From Humulus lupulus (taxonomy: Eukaryota; Streptophyta; Magnoliopsida; Rosales; Cannabaceae): a stretch of 64,000 bases of DNA. Below, piece by piece: positions 1-11,112 of this stretch. A model generated the notes under the pieces. The model did not search any database. It had not been told where the DNA came from and worked only from the letters and a program-made list of their open reading frames with translations. The stretch covers positions 216,094,448 through 216,158,447 of the forward strand of contig NC_084796.1 of the NCBI RefSeq assembly GCF_963169125.1. The letters are read 5' to 3'. Every line of letters starts with the position of its first letter. Within the stretch, counting starts at the first letter, position 1. The position numbers and the translations under genes are program-made.

Positions 1-2100
1 CGATCCTTATATCACAATAAACCTTGAATAGATATTGAGAAATCTGCAGCCTTGCCTTCTCTGACTGCATCCATATGTGCTGCTAGTCTGTCATCATGAC
101 TCTGACCAATCCATATATCTTCTAGCAGATTCGACTGGATAGACAAGTTAGCCAGCTTGCCTACAACTACTTCTATTCTGGCACTGATCAGCTCCTGCTC
201 TAGTGGCTTTTCTATTCCGGCTAAAGCTACTAAATTTCCATAACTATTCCTACTAAGCGCATCGGCAACTACATTCGCCTTCCCCGGGTGGTATAAGATT
301 TCGCAGTCGTAATCCTTTACTAACTCTAACCACCTGCGCTGCCTCATGTTCAGCTCCTTCTATGTAAAGAAGTATTTTAAACTCGCACCGTTCTCCGTAA
401 AGATAATGGCGCCAGATTTTTAACGCAAAGACCACCGTTGCGAACTCCATATCGTGAGTTGGATAGCGTTGCTCGTACTCCTTCAACTGTCGTGACGCAT
501 AGGCTATCACCTGGTCATTCTGCATCAGCACGCAACCCAATCCTTGCTTTGATGCATCGCAGTAAACTACGAACTTATCGTTGGGTGTCGGTACACAAAG
601 TACTGGTGCTAAGAAAAGCTTATTCTTAAGCAACTGGAAGCTTTCTTCACACTTATCATTCCAGTTGAATCTTTGTTGTTTTCAGGTCAGGTTGGTGAGT
701 AGAGTGGCAATCTTAGAAAAGCCCTCTACAAACCACCTATAATATCCTGCTAACCCTAGAAAGCTTCTTACTTCAGATGCATTCTTTGGTCTTGGCCAAT
801 CCTTCACGGCCTCTACCTTTGATGGGTCTACTGCAACTCCATATTTTGATATAATGTGCCTGAGGAACACCACTTGCGAAAGCCAAAACTCGCATTTCTT
901 GAATTCGGCGTAGAGTTAATGCTCCTTCAATCGCTTCAAAATCAACCTCAAATGTTCCTCGTGCTCTACTTCATCCTTGGAGTTTACTAAGATATCGTCG
1001 ATGAATACAACGAAGAATTTATCTAAGTAGTCCTTGAAGACCCTATTCATTAAGTGCATAAACACGGCTGGTGTGTTAGTAAGACCAAAGGACATAACCA
1101 AGAACTCGTAATGTTTATAATGAGTTCTAAAGTTTGTCTTAGGAATATCTTCTCCCTTTACCTTGAGCTGATGATACCCAGACCGTAAATCGATCTTTGA
1201 AAATACAGTCGCGCCTTGGAGTTGATCAAACAAATCGTCAATTCAGGGTAGTGGGTACTTATTCTTAATCGTTACTTTATTCAGCTTGTGGTAGTCTATG
1301 CACATCCGCATACTTCTGTCCTTCTTCTTCACGAATAACACCGGGGCTCCCCATGGCGAATGGCTTGGCCTAATAAAACCCAAGTCTAGGAGTTCTTGTA
1401 GCTGCGTCTTTAACTCCTTGAGTTCCGTAGGTGCCATCCAGTACGGTGCCTTAGAGATAGGCTCAGTGCCCAGTACTAATTCTATTGTGAAGTCAATTTC
1501 CCAAGTTGGCGGCAATCCTAGCAAGTCATCGGGAAATACCTCTGGGAATTCTCGTACAATACGGACATCTCCAACCATAACGGTGTCTCCTTTACCACAT
1601 ATTTGATCCTGGCTAAGAACGCTTGACATCCTTTTTCCATCATTCTTTGAGCTTTGAGACATGATACCAACGGGGTGCGTAATCCTGACGCTTGTCCCAT
1701 GAAGCATAGTTTCTGGCCGTTAGGAGTTTCAAACATCACCTTCTTGCATTTGCAGTCGATGGTTGCGCTGTGCCGTGCTAGCCAGTCCATGCCTAGTATC
1801 ACGTCAAAGTCCTTGATCACCAGTTCTATCAGGTCTCCTTCTAGTTCTACGTCCTCAATCTTGATCGGTACACCTCGTATTATCCGTGATGATAGAACTA
1901 CTTTGCCCAGGGCAGCTCGGTTACAAACCTAGTTCTAAATCTTTCACAAGGTTTGTCTAGTTTTTCTATCATTCCTAACGAGATATACGAATGAGTGGCT
2001 CCCGAATCAAATAATACAGAGCATATGTTATTGAGGGTAGAAACCTGACCTCTGACCACCTTATTGCTAGCATCAGCCTCTCCTTAGGTTAAGGAAAAAA
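1..2100 (-). pseudogene. pol: Pol remnant: protease, RT, RNase H (left end cut by window)
   Basis: Polyprotein remnant in several frames. The protease shows the active-site block LFDSGATHSYISL near 2020-1980 and the downstream DVILGMDWLARH block at about 1810-1775. The RT begins with a [14 protein letters not shown] block (about 1370-1320), then DLRSGYHQL (about 1180) and the catalytic [12 protein letters not shown] box (about 1020-985), where F replaces the usual Y of YxDD. RNase H has [13 protein letters not shown] (about 570) and ends in [10 protein letters not shown] near 265. The linker to integrase runs to the window edge. Frame changes near 1700, 1240, 680 and 390 break it, so it is not translatable as one protein. 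Confidence 0.9.
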
Positions 2101-3316
2101 CCCTAGCAGGAACCATCTTGTCGTCCTTCTTCCCTTCTGGCTTGCACTGGGGACAATCTCTTGTCCAATGTCCTTCCTGACCACAGTTAAAACATTCCTT
2201 GGTGTTTGCGCGACATTCTCCAGGATGTTTCTTTTGACACTTAGAACATGGTGGGTATTCTACGTAGCCTGGCCTATTTGCCCCATTATTTTTTCGTGCC
2301 CTCTTATCACTGTCAGATTGCTTGTTGTCAGGATGCCTTCTCTTCTGACCATTACTGTTGTTGCTTCACTGATTGTTTCCATTATAGTTGCCGTTTCGAC
2401 TGGTCTGAGGTTGACTCAACTGTCTAGGTTCAGGCTTACTGGCTTCCTCTTTACTTACATTAGCCTGCAACCTCTCTACTTCTATTGCCGTCTCAAGAAT
2501 ATCGGCATGTGTAGTATTATCCGGGTTTGCTAGCTTAACCACCATCTCGATCTTTGGTCGAAGTCCTCTAACAAACTTGTTTACCCTCAGAAAATTAGTT
2601 GGAACCATCTCAGATTCGAACTTAGCTAAGCAGTCATACTGACGAGCATACTCTGCCACTGATAAACTACCTTGCTTCAAGTTGGAAAACTCCTCAACTC
2701 TGGAAGCGAGTACAGCCAAATTGTAGTACTTCTTGTGGAACAGCTCCACAAATCGAGTCCATGTCATGGTGGCAACATCATGCGATTGCTGGACCAAGTC
2801 CCACCATATCCTAGCATCCTTCTTAAGCAATGACGAGACGTAGGATAAACGGTCTGCATTACTGAGATTCATGTGCATCAGAATTGGCTCCACATTCCTT
2901 AGCCACTCTTCTGCCTCAAAGGGGTCTGTAGTCCCTTCTATGTTTGGAGTGCGCTGTTTGCGGAACCTCTCATACATTGGCTCCATGTGTTGTACTGGAT
3001 ACGGCGCGTAGTTCGCCACTGGCCATCCCCCATATGGACCAACTTGTTGGGGTGCTGAGGCCATTTGTTGTGGCTGCGGCTGTGGTGGAGGCGGAGGCTG
3101 AGTCTGGGGCTGAGCCTGTTGTCATTGCTGCTGCAAAAGTTCCTCGACTTGTTGTCGCAGTCTGGCAATATCCGCAGTGTTGTTAGCTGGCGATGCCGAC
3201 GCGTTGCGGCTGGCAGTAGCACGCACTCCTCTTCTGCGAACTGGAGGGGCTTCATTGCTCATTGGAACAGCGTTGGAGGCATTTCCTTTGGTGTGTGCAG
3301 ATCTTCGGAGCGACAT
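2100..3316 (-). pseudogene. gag: Gag remnant with two zinc-knuckle-like motifs
   Basis: The start is put at the ATG of MSLRRSA at 3316 because the element at 41146-63104 begins gag the same way (56869). The N-terminal part is Arg/Pro/Gln rich with a Q-rich stretch; an in-frame TGA interrupts it near 3122. The retrotransposon gag domain follows: YERFRKQ, DPFEAEEWLRNVEP, KKDARIWWDLVQQ, MTWTRFVELFHKKYYN. The nucleocapsid region has CSKCQKKHPGEC then the CCHC knuckle CFNCGQEGHWTRDC at about 2215-2155. Gag packages element RNA and forms the cytoplasmic particle in this family. The premature stop and a frame break near 2366 make it a pseudogene. Confidence 0.88.
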
Positions 3317-3852
3317 CGTAGCAGAGTTCTAACAGTTGAAAGAAACATGTTAGAACTTTACCTAATAGGCTCTAAGGCAAAAACTTATTCTAAAACAAAC
3401 ATATCTCGGACCTATTGATTATGACTTCTTATGAAAAATTATATAAGTCTTCTTTATTTATTAGAGTGTGTTTCTATACTTAGAAGAAAATTACAAGCCA
3501 TCTTTATTTTCTAATTCTATTTTTAATTATCCTATATGACTTAATTCTCAGGCTCGAAACTCATCTTTGTTCCAAAGATAACCATATTGAGGGAGGGCTG
3601 GGATCAGTAAAATCATTCCCACTACTATGGCCCCCTAACTCTCAATATAGAAACTTGGTTCATTGATTTGTATCCACCGTCACCAAACTTAGTCATTATT
3701 TATTTTATTTATTATTTATTATGATTGCAAAATAAAAATCAAACTCATTCATGATAACAAAATAACATTATATTAATTTGGAAAATAGTTTTTCACTTAT
3801 TACAACCATAAAACAAAGAAATAAATAAAACAAACAATGAAAACTAATTATT
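3317..3852 (-). other. Untranslated leader between extra ORF and gag
   Basis: AT-rich stretch with no credible ORF. It is alignable by eye to 56390-56868 of the plus-strand relative, for example the shared block around 3590-3665 and 56515-56590, so it is an inherited part of the element leader. It may hold packaging or translation signals, but none can be shown here. Confidence 0.6.
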
Positions 3853-4314
3853 CTAAAAATCAGGATCTTCTACATCCGATCCTTCATCTATCATATCATC
3901 ATCTAGTTCTTCGTAATCTTCATTATCATGTGCCTCAAAATGTCCTCTAGGACCTCTAGGAAGGTTTGTAAAAATCCTATGTTTTTTCTCATTTGTAAAC
4001 TGAAATTTTGATTTTGCAGTGAACCTAACTAAGAGAAAGTAATATCGCATTGCTGCTGGCAGTTCGTCTTCATCATCCATTGTTTCCCATATTTCCTCTA
4101 AGGCTGCTATTACAGGATGAAAATCTCTAAACAGTCTAATCACTAATACATATTTTTCCGTTGCTCTCATCATGATTTCCTTAGACTCTTCTTTGTGGAA
4201 CAAAAGCATTCTTCGAGTGATTCTCTCTAGTGCTCTTACGGTGTTTCTTGGTTCTCTTATTCTTTTTAAGGCCTTAATGGCTCGGATATCGTCATTGGTT
4301 AATGCTCCGTTCAT
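3853..4314 (-). CDS. Extra leader ORF of the chromovirus, 153 aa, acidic tail
   Basis: An uninterrupted ORF between the primer site and gag, starting MNGALTNDDIRAIKALKRI and ending in a strongly acidic tail (NEDYEELDDDMIDEGSDVED). The body is rich in Arg and hydrophobic residues and predicted helical (ERITRRMLLFHKEESKE, VIRLFRDF, IAALEEIWET). No membrane segment, zinc ligand set or catalytic motif is visible. A homologous ORF sits at the same place in the element at 41146-63104 (43127-43576) with roughly 60% identity by eye, broken there by stops. Conservation of reading frame and length in two diverged copies suggests the protein was once selected. It is not gag, pol or a recognised env, and I do not know its function. 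It could be a mobile-element accessory protein or a captured host fragment. Confidence 0.7.
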   Translation of the reverse strand: MNGALTNDDIRAIKALKRIREPRNTVRALERITRRMLLFHKEESKEIMMRATEKYVLVIRLFRDFHPVIAALEEIWETMDDEDELPAAMRYYFLLVRFTAKSKFQFTNEKKHRIFTNLPRGPRGHFEAHDNEDYEELDDDMIDEGSDVEDPDF

Positions 4315-4454
4315 ACTTATCTAAAAACATAAATACTAAAAATCGTTAGCTATACATATAAGCAAAATAACTATAACTTAAATACTAACTTGGCGGTCAG
4401 ATTCAGAGCTTTGAGTGTGTGTATCGAGGAGAACTTCATGCGAAGGAACCGTTT

Positions 4455-4466
4455 CTTTGATACCAA
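4455..4466 (-). other. Primer binding site (tRNA-iMet type)
   Basis: On the minus strand the LTR end is followed by TTGGTATCAAAG, one base off the usual plant TGGTATCAGAGC primer site for initiator methionine tRNA. It marks the end of the 5' LTR at 4468. Confidence 0.8.
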
Positions 4467-4467
4467 C

Positions 4468-6395
4468 TATAATTACCCAACTACTCTAGACTTTGGACCA
4501 TTAATGACAACTATACATAGACACTAATCTTTAATAAAAATTACAAGGGAGATAAATATTACTTCATTAAAAACTTGTAAAAACAAATTGTTAAGCTACA
4601 TAAAACTTAAAGTAAGATATGGGATCCCATTATTTTATAAGAAACACATAACATAATTGTAAATAAAATTGATTACATAATAAAAGGCAGAAAAATACAT
4701 ATAAACCATAAGTAAAGAAACTTCATCCTCGAATCGAACTCTCGGCCCTTCGATTCCATTCCGCCTCAATATACATGCCCAAACTACAAAGAACCTTTCC
4801 CGCCACCAAAGTTATTTTCCTGCACATATAAGCATAAAAGGAGTGAGCCTAATGCCCAGCAAGGAAAATCTAACACATAAACCATATACATAAAATTCAT
4901 AATGTAACATAAAACATATCATAAACATATGTCACATACATACTACAATGGCCATTATTACTTGGGGTCCCATAAACTAAACAAGTCATATGCCCATTAG
5001 ATTTGTGGGGCTTGCTAGCTAAGCAAGTCATATGCCCACAAATTTATTGGGGCTTGTTAGTTATACAGGTCATATGCCCAAGTCTACAAACATACATAAC
5101 ATCACATAAATCATAGGTTAATCATAACACACATATTATAAGATAACACATAATATAACATATAGAATCCTATCCTATTTTCCTTACCAAAAGAATACTG
5201 GGATATGAGAACAGATTTGGGACTTTGGAACACTCCTAAAAACCATAAATGGAAAGGTGAGTATACTAAAGACAATGAAATAAAAAGAATGGACAACTAT
5301 ACCATCAAGAAATATACTTACCAAAAACGTTATGTTCAAGATCTTAGATTTCCTATCCAAGAATAAAGAATAAAGTTAGGGTGCTGAGTAGAAAACTATA
5401 AGAACTTAAAGAAAAATAATACCAAATGAACTAGAGTTTGGAATACCTTGAATGCTTCTATCACCAATCTAAACCTTGAACCGAAATGTGCTATAAACCT
5501 TACTTCCCAAGTGTTTGGTAAGCTTATAATGATTAAGCTTATAATTCCCAACCCAAGTGTTTACACTGTCACAATAACCTAGCAACTTGCAGCCTCTGAA
5601 CTTAGCTTGATGAATGAATAAATGGCTGGGTACTAGGTCCTATTTATAGAGTTCATGAATGAAAAGATCTTCATTTAACTTGAATAAAAATAATGGCTTT
5701 TTAAGTGAAAAATATTTGAATTATTGTTCAGCAGAGGCTGAAGACTCGTTCAGAAAGATGTTGGACTTATCAAGAGGTTAAAGATTTAAAATTAGAACGT
5801 TTTCAAAAACTTTCAAAATGCACTGAAGGAGCCGATATATCGCCCCCTGTATGCGATATATCGGCTGGACCAGCATGCCTGAGGTGATCATGCGAAGTTT
5901 CGTGTTTTTCGTATCCCTGTGCTGTGATATATCGCCCCCTATAGCTGCTATATATCGGCATACGCTGAATATTTAAACACGAAATTGCACATTTTAAGCT
6001 TAACTTGAATTGAGTAAACTACCTTGACTAAGTCCTCTAACATTTTCAAAGCTGCTAACAGACCCTAGGATATTCAAATATTACTCTTAATAAACTTATT
6101 CCTCAAAAATACTTAATTATCATTAAACATACACATGACAAGTGTTACTTTCTTATTGGGTCTATCTAAACCTTATAATATAATGAATATTACCATCAAT
6201 ATCAGTCATATTAATTAAACCTTAGGTTAAAACTAATATTCTTAAACTATAGGTTAAACTTAGAGAATCTACAAGTGTTACTATGAGGTACCAAATAAAT
6301 CCCGGTCTGAACCAAAGTCCACAGTCATAAAAATATTACTACTATTACTATTATACTACTATCTAACTAGCTAAGTAAAGTTCTTAAACTCAACA
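4468..6395 (-). repeat. 5' LTR of the minus-strand chromovirus
   Basis: In minus orientation it begins TGTTGAGTTTAAGAAC at 6395 and ends next to the primer site at 4468 (1928 bp). The ends have decayed from the TGTAGAG...TTACA seen in the relative at 41146. A TATA box (TATAAATAGGA on the minus strand) lies near 5638-5650. U3 carries four CGATATATCG-type palindromes at 5833-5842, 5854-5863, 5925-5934 and 5948-5957. A block of three 38-44 bp repeats lies at 4961-5084, and a motif shared with other LTRs (TTGCTGGGCATTAGGCTCAC) at about 4842-4864. ORFs inside are chance. Confidence 0.88.
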
Positions 6396-7918
6396 AATAG
6401 ATACTATAAACATATCATAACATATATTATAGACATATGACTATAAAAACGTATACCATATAGGACTATACTATTAATGGCCATTATGACATATGATAAA
6501 CCCTCTACATCCCCTGTCTAATATTTGAGGTAGGTTAGATCACATGAAGTGTATGATAACTTATCTAGGTCCCCTGTCTAATATTTGAGGTAGGCTAAAT
6601 CATAACATAACATATTAAAACATAAACTTATCATAACATATTATACATAAACATAACATATAAGCATAACATATCATACAAACACACAAGATCTATCCTA
6701 TTTTCCTTACCAACACCAGGATAATTAAGAACAAATGCGGGACTTGGAACACTCCTAAACCCAACAATAAAAATGGTGACTATTTCTAAAGGAAAGAGAT
6801 GAAAAGAATAGAACAAAACCACCTAGAGGAAACTTACCGAAAAGACGCCTTAAGTTTAAAGAACTTAAAAACCTAACCACATAACCATAACAAAAGTTAG
6901 AACCTGAATGAAAACTAAAGAAACTAAGGAATCAAACAGAATTGAACTTAAGAATAAGGGTACCTTAGTTGATCTTATGGATTGGTCTAATTCCAATACC
7001 GAAATACTCTAATCCTCACTTCGCAAGTGTTTGATAAATCTTAAGAATGGCAAAGCTTTTGCCCCAACCCAAGTGTTTATCATTCTTATGGTCTCACTAG
7101 CACCTTGGAGTTTGATCACAGCTGATGAGTAAGTGGAAGGGCTGGGTTCTAAGTCCTATTTATAGAGTTCTAGGAATAAAAATCTTCTTTTTCGCTTTGA
7201 ATAAAAATAATGAATTTAATTGAAAATATTGAATATTCGTCAATCAGAGGTTGAAGACTCAGTCAAAACTATCAAAGGTAGGTCTATGGAGTCAAAGTTA
7301 TTTTAAAAAAAATTAAAAACAAAAATAAAAAAAATTCTAATATAGGCGATATATCGCCCCTATGTGGCAATATATCGACTGCCCCCTAGTCCTGAGTCTC
7401 CGTTCGTACGGTCGTGCAACGTCATTTTTTTTTTCGTATTCTTTGTCAGGCGATATATCGGCTCTTATCTGCGATATATCGACATACGTGAATATTTTAA
7501 ACACGTAATTGCACTTTTTTAGCATAATTAATGTTGGATAACTACTTTTACTGAGTCAAACTACGATCCTAACAGTTTCTGGTGAAGACTAAGTCTTATA
7601 TTTCCTTATTTATCATTAAAATAATAATTCCTTAATAATCATGCTTATGACAAGTGTCATAGTCCTATTGGCTTTATCTAAACCTTAGGTTATAATAAAT
7701 AATACATCTAGGACCAGAAATATTAATCAAACCTTATGTTATAATTAATATTATTAAACTATAGGTTAAACTTAAAAAATTCATAACTGTTGCTATGAGT
7801 TTCCAACTAAGTCCCAATTTGAACCACAATCCACGGTAACTAACATACTATAACTACTACAAGATATTGCTACTACCACTAATATCTAACTACATAAGTA
7901 AAATTCTGGGACTCTACA
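6396..7918 (-). repeat. 3' LTR, truncated by nested insertion
   Basis: Starts TGTAGAGTCCCAGAA at 7918 (minus strand), identical at its first bases to both LTRs of the 41146-63104 element. It runs 1523 bp before the 1-6395 element interrupts it, so the last ~300 bp are displaced. A TATA box lies near 7152-7163. Four CGATATATCG-type palindromes are at 7347-7356, 7368-7377, 7451-7460 and 7472-7481. A 60-bp unit is present twice (starting about 6511 and 6571). Confidence 0.88.
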
Positions 7919-7932
7919 ATTTTCCCCTACGT
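7919..7932 (-). other. Polypurine tract
   Basis: The minus-strand sequence GTAGGGGAAAAT sits immediately before the LTR start, the expected place for second-strand priming. Confidence 0.75.
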
Positions 7933-9530
7933 AAAAGAATTTCATCCCCGAAATTTACTTATCAAACAATTCTGGATACCGATCTAACATGTCTTCCTCC
8001 AACTCCCTCGTTGCCTCCTTTTGAGAACTATTACTCCATAGGATCTTGACTATAGGAAAACTTTAGACCGTAACTCTTTCATCCCTCTATATAGGATGCT
8101 AACCAGTCGTTCCTCGTAATTCAAGTCTTTATGGAGTGCTATCATATCATTCTTGAGGACGTAAGATGGGTCTGACACATATCTATGCGGCATCGAGATG
8201 TGTAACACATTGTGACTATCCGCTAAAGCTAGCAGTAGGGCTAATCTATAAGCAACTACTCCCACTTTGTCCACTATCTCAAAAGGACCTATAAACCAGG
8301 GACTAAGCTTGCCGTTCTTTTTCCCAAACTGCTTTACATCCTTTCATAGGAGATATTCTTAAAAAGACTTGATCTCTGACTTTGAATTCCACATCAAGCT
8401 GCTTGGCATCCGCGTAACTTTTCTCATGGCTCTGAGCAGCGAGCATACGCTCTCTAATCAGGGATACTGCATCCTAAGCTTCTCTAACAACTTTGGTCCA
8501 AGTAGTTTCTTTTCTCCTACCTCATCCCAATGTAACGGCAATCGATACCTCCTTCCATAAAGTAGCTCATAAGGTGCCATCTCGATCGTTGACTGGTAGC
8601 TATTGTTGTAGGAAAATTCTATTAGCGGCAAGTACTTACTCCATGATCCTCCGAAATCAAGTACACAAGCACGCAACATATCTTCTAAAATTTGTATGGT
8701 ACGCTTGGACTGACCATCGGTCTATAGATGAAATGCTCTACTAAGACTTAACTTGGTACCCATGGCTTGCTGCAAGCTTTCTCCAAAATCTCGATGTAAA
8801 CACCGATCCTCTATCAGACACTATTGTCTTAGGGATTCCATGCAGTCTTACTATTTCTTGAACATAAACATCTGTGTATTGATCTGTTGTATACGTAGTC
8901 TTGACAGGCAGAAAATGAGCTGACTTGGTTAATCTATCTATTTCTACCCAAGCTGAATCATGTTGCTTACTTGTTTGTTGCAAACCCGTCATGAAACTCA
9001 TGGCTATACCATCCCATTTCTATTCTGGAATGCTAAGGGGTTGCTATAAGCCTACACGCTGCTAATGTTCTTCTTTCACTTGCTGGCATACTAAACATTT
9101 AGACACATACTTCGCTATATCTTCCTTTATTCCTGGCCACCAATATAACGCTTTAAGGTCGTGAGTGATCTTGGTTGACCCTGGGTGAACTGAGTATGGG
9201 GTATTGTGTGCTTCCTTTAAGATCTTCATCTTAATCCCTTGATCATTTGGCACGCATACCCGATCCTTATATCTTAATAACCCCTGACTAGATATTGAGA
9301 AATTTGTGGCCTTCCCTTCTCTAACTGCATCCATATATGCTACTAATGTGTCATCATGTCCTTGCCCAATCCGTATATCTTCTAATAGACTTGACTGGAT
9401 GGACAAGTTAGCCAGTTTACCAATGACTACTTCTATTCCAGCATTGATCAGCTCCTGATGTAGCAGCTTTTCTATACCAGCTAATGATGCTAGACTTCAA
9501 TAATTCTTCCTAGCTAGCGTATCAGCAACT
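7933..9530 (-). pseudogene. pol: Integrase and C-terminal tail remnant
   Basis: Minus strand. The zinc-binding N-terminus has the histidines of EAHNTPYSVHPGSTKITHD and cysteines of CLVCQQVKEEH (9230-9065). The core contains HDSAWVEIDRLTKSAHFLPVK, then IVSDRGSVFTSRFWRKL with the second catalytic Asp (8840-8790). The C-terminus has the conserved [23 protein letters not shown] (8630-8560) and the MDKVGVVAYRLALL to RYVSDPSYVL segment (8274-8150). The tail up to 7935 aligns with the chromodomain-like end of the relative. Frame breaks near 8450, 8700, 9005 and 9420 make it non-functional. Confidence 0.88.
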
Positions 9531-11112
9531 ACGTTTGCCTTGAGGCTTAGGCTATCAACCCAATCCTTGTTTCGACGCATCGCAATAGACTACAAACTTA
9601 TCATTGGGTGTTGGCACACAAACTACTGGTGCTGAGCATATCCTTAAGCAACTGGAAACTCTCTTCACACTTATCCGTCCAGTTGAACCTTTGTTGCTTC
9701 CGGGTCAAGTTGGTAAGTGGAGTGGCTATCTGAGAAAAACCCTCTACAAACCTTCGATAATAATTTGTTACTCCCAAAAAACTTCTTACCTCAGACGCGT
9801 TCTTTGGTCTTGGCCAATCCTTTACAACCTCTACCTTAGATGGGTCTACTGCAACTCCTTCCTTCGATCCTATGTGCCCGAGAAACGCTACTTGTGACAG
9901 CCAAAATTCACACTTCTTGAATTTGGCATTAAGTTGATGCTCCTTTAGTCGTGACAAGATCAACCTAAAATAATACTCATATTTGACTTCGTCCTTTGAG
10001 TACACCAAGATATCGTCGATGAACAGTACGACGAATTCCTCCAAATAATCCATAAAGACCCTATTCATTAAATCCATAAACGCGGCTGGAGCTTTGGTAA
10101 GACCAAAAGACATAACTAGAAACTTGTAATGTCCATAACGAGTTCTAAAAGCCATCTTGGGATTATCCTCTTCCCGTACTTTGAGCTGGTGATACCCAGA
10201 CCGTAGATCAATCTAAAAAAACGGTTGCCCCTCGGAGTTGATCAAACAAGTCGTCAATTCGGGGTAGCGGGTACTTATTATTAATTGTCACCTTATTCAG
10301 CTCACAATAATCTATACACATCTGCATACTTCTATCCTTCTTCTTCATAAATAGAACCGGTGCTCCCCATGGCGAATGGCTCGGTCTAATGAAATCCAAG
10401 TCTAAGAGTTCTTGTAGCTGCATCTTTAACTCTTTGAGTTCAATAGGTGCCATTTGGTATGGGGCCTTGGAAATATGCTCGGTTCCTGATACTAGTTCGA
10501 TTGTGAAGTCTATCTCCCGTGTCAGCGGTAATCCTGCTAAGTGTCAGGAAATACCTCTGGGAATTCCTTTACAGTGTGGACGTCTATAACTTTTAGTGGT
10601 GTTTCCTTTACCACTTCCATAACGTTGGCTAAGAATGTGTGACATAATTTTTCTATCATCCTCTTAGCTTTGAGAGATGAAATAAGCAGCGTACATAGTC
10701 CTAAAAAATTTCCCATATATCATAGTCTTAGGCCGTCAGGAGTTTCGAACGCTACTTGCTTACGTCTGCTATCGATGGTTGCACCATGCCTTGCAAGCCC
10801 GTCCATGCCTAATATCATGTCAAAGTCTTTGATCTCTAGTTCTATCAGGTCTCCTTCTAGTTCTACATCCTCAATTTTGATCGGTACGCCTCGTACTATC
10901 CGTGATGATAAGACTATTTTAGCCGAAGGCAACTCTGTCACAAACCTAGTTCTACAAGGTTTGTCTAATTTCTCTATCATATCTAACGAGATATATGAGT
11001 ATATTGCTTCAAATCAAATGATACTAGAACATAGATTATTAAGGATAGAAACCTAACTTGTAACCAACTTATTTCTAGCATCAACTTCTCCTTGGGTTAA
11101 GGCAAATACCCT
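9531..11112 (-). pseudogene. pol: Protease-RT remnant with deleted RNase H
   Basis: Protease C-terminal half at 10980-10720 (IVLSSRIVRGVPIKIEDVE, DMILGMDGLARHG). RT N-terminus at 10453-10208 ([17 protein letters not shown]), palm at 10155-9601 with [16 protein letters not shown] and [15 protein letters not shown]. RNase H begins [13 protein letters not shown] near 9600 but then loses about 24 nt and a further ~232 nt, jumping to the terminal NVVAD block at 9535. The protease active-site triad region lies at 11000-11040 in decayed form. Upstream, the pol/gag junction ends at 11112. Confidence 0.86.

Larger units (their letters stand above)
1..6395 (-). mobile_element. Ty3/gypsy chromovirus (Tekay/Del type), 5' portion
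   Basis: Reading leftward, this holds a 5' LTR (6395-4468), a tRNA-iMet-like primer site, an extra leader ORF, gag, protease, reverse transcriptase and most of RNase H. The integrase and 3' LTR lie off the left edge. The domain order PR-RT-RH and close similarity to the element at 41146-63104 place it in the plant chromoviruses; the relative ends in a chromodomain-like tail. The element lies inside another LTR: base 6396 onward is the middle of a related LTR, so this is a nested insertion. The target duplication cannot be checked because only one end is present (flank aatag at 6396-6400). Coding capacity is lost through scattered stops and frameshifts. Confidence 0.93.
6396..11112 (-). mobile_element. 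Older chromovirus of the same family, 3' half
   Basis: Contains a 3' LTR (7918-6396, cut by the insertion of the 1-6395 element), a polypurine tract, and pol from integrase up to the protease. The left side of pol (higher coordinates) stops abruptly at 11112, where an unrelated LTR begins, so gag and the 5' LTR are missing. The coding region carries many stops and two clean internal deletions in RNase H. Confidence 0.9.
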
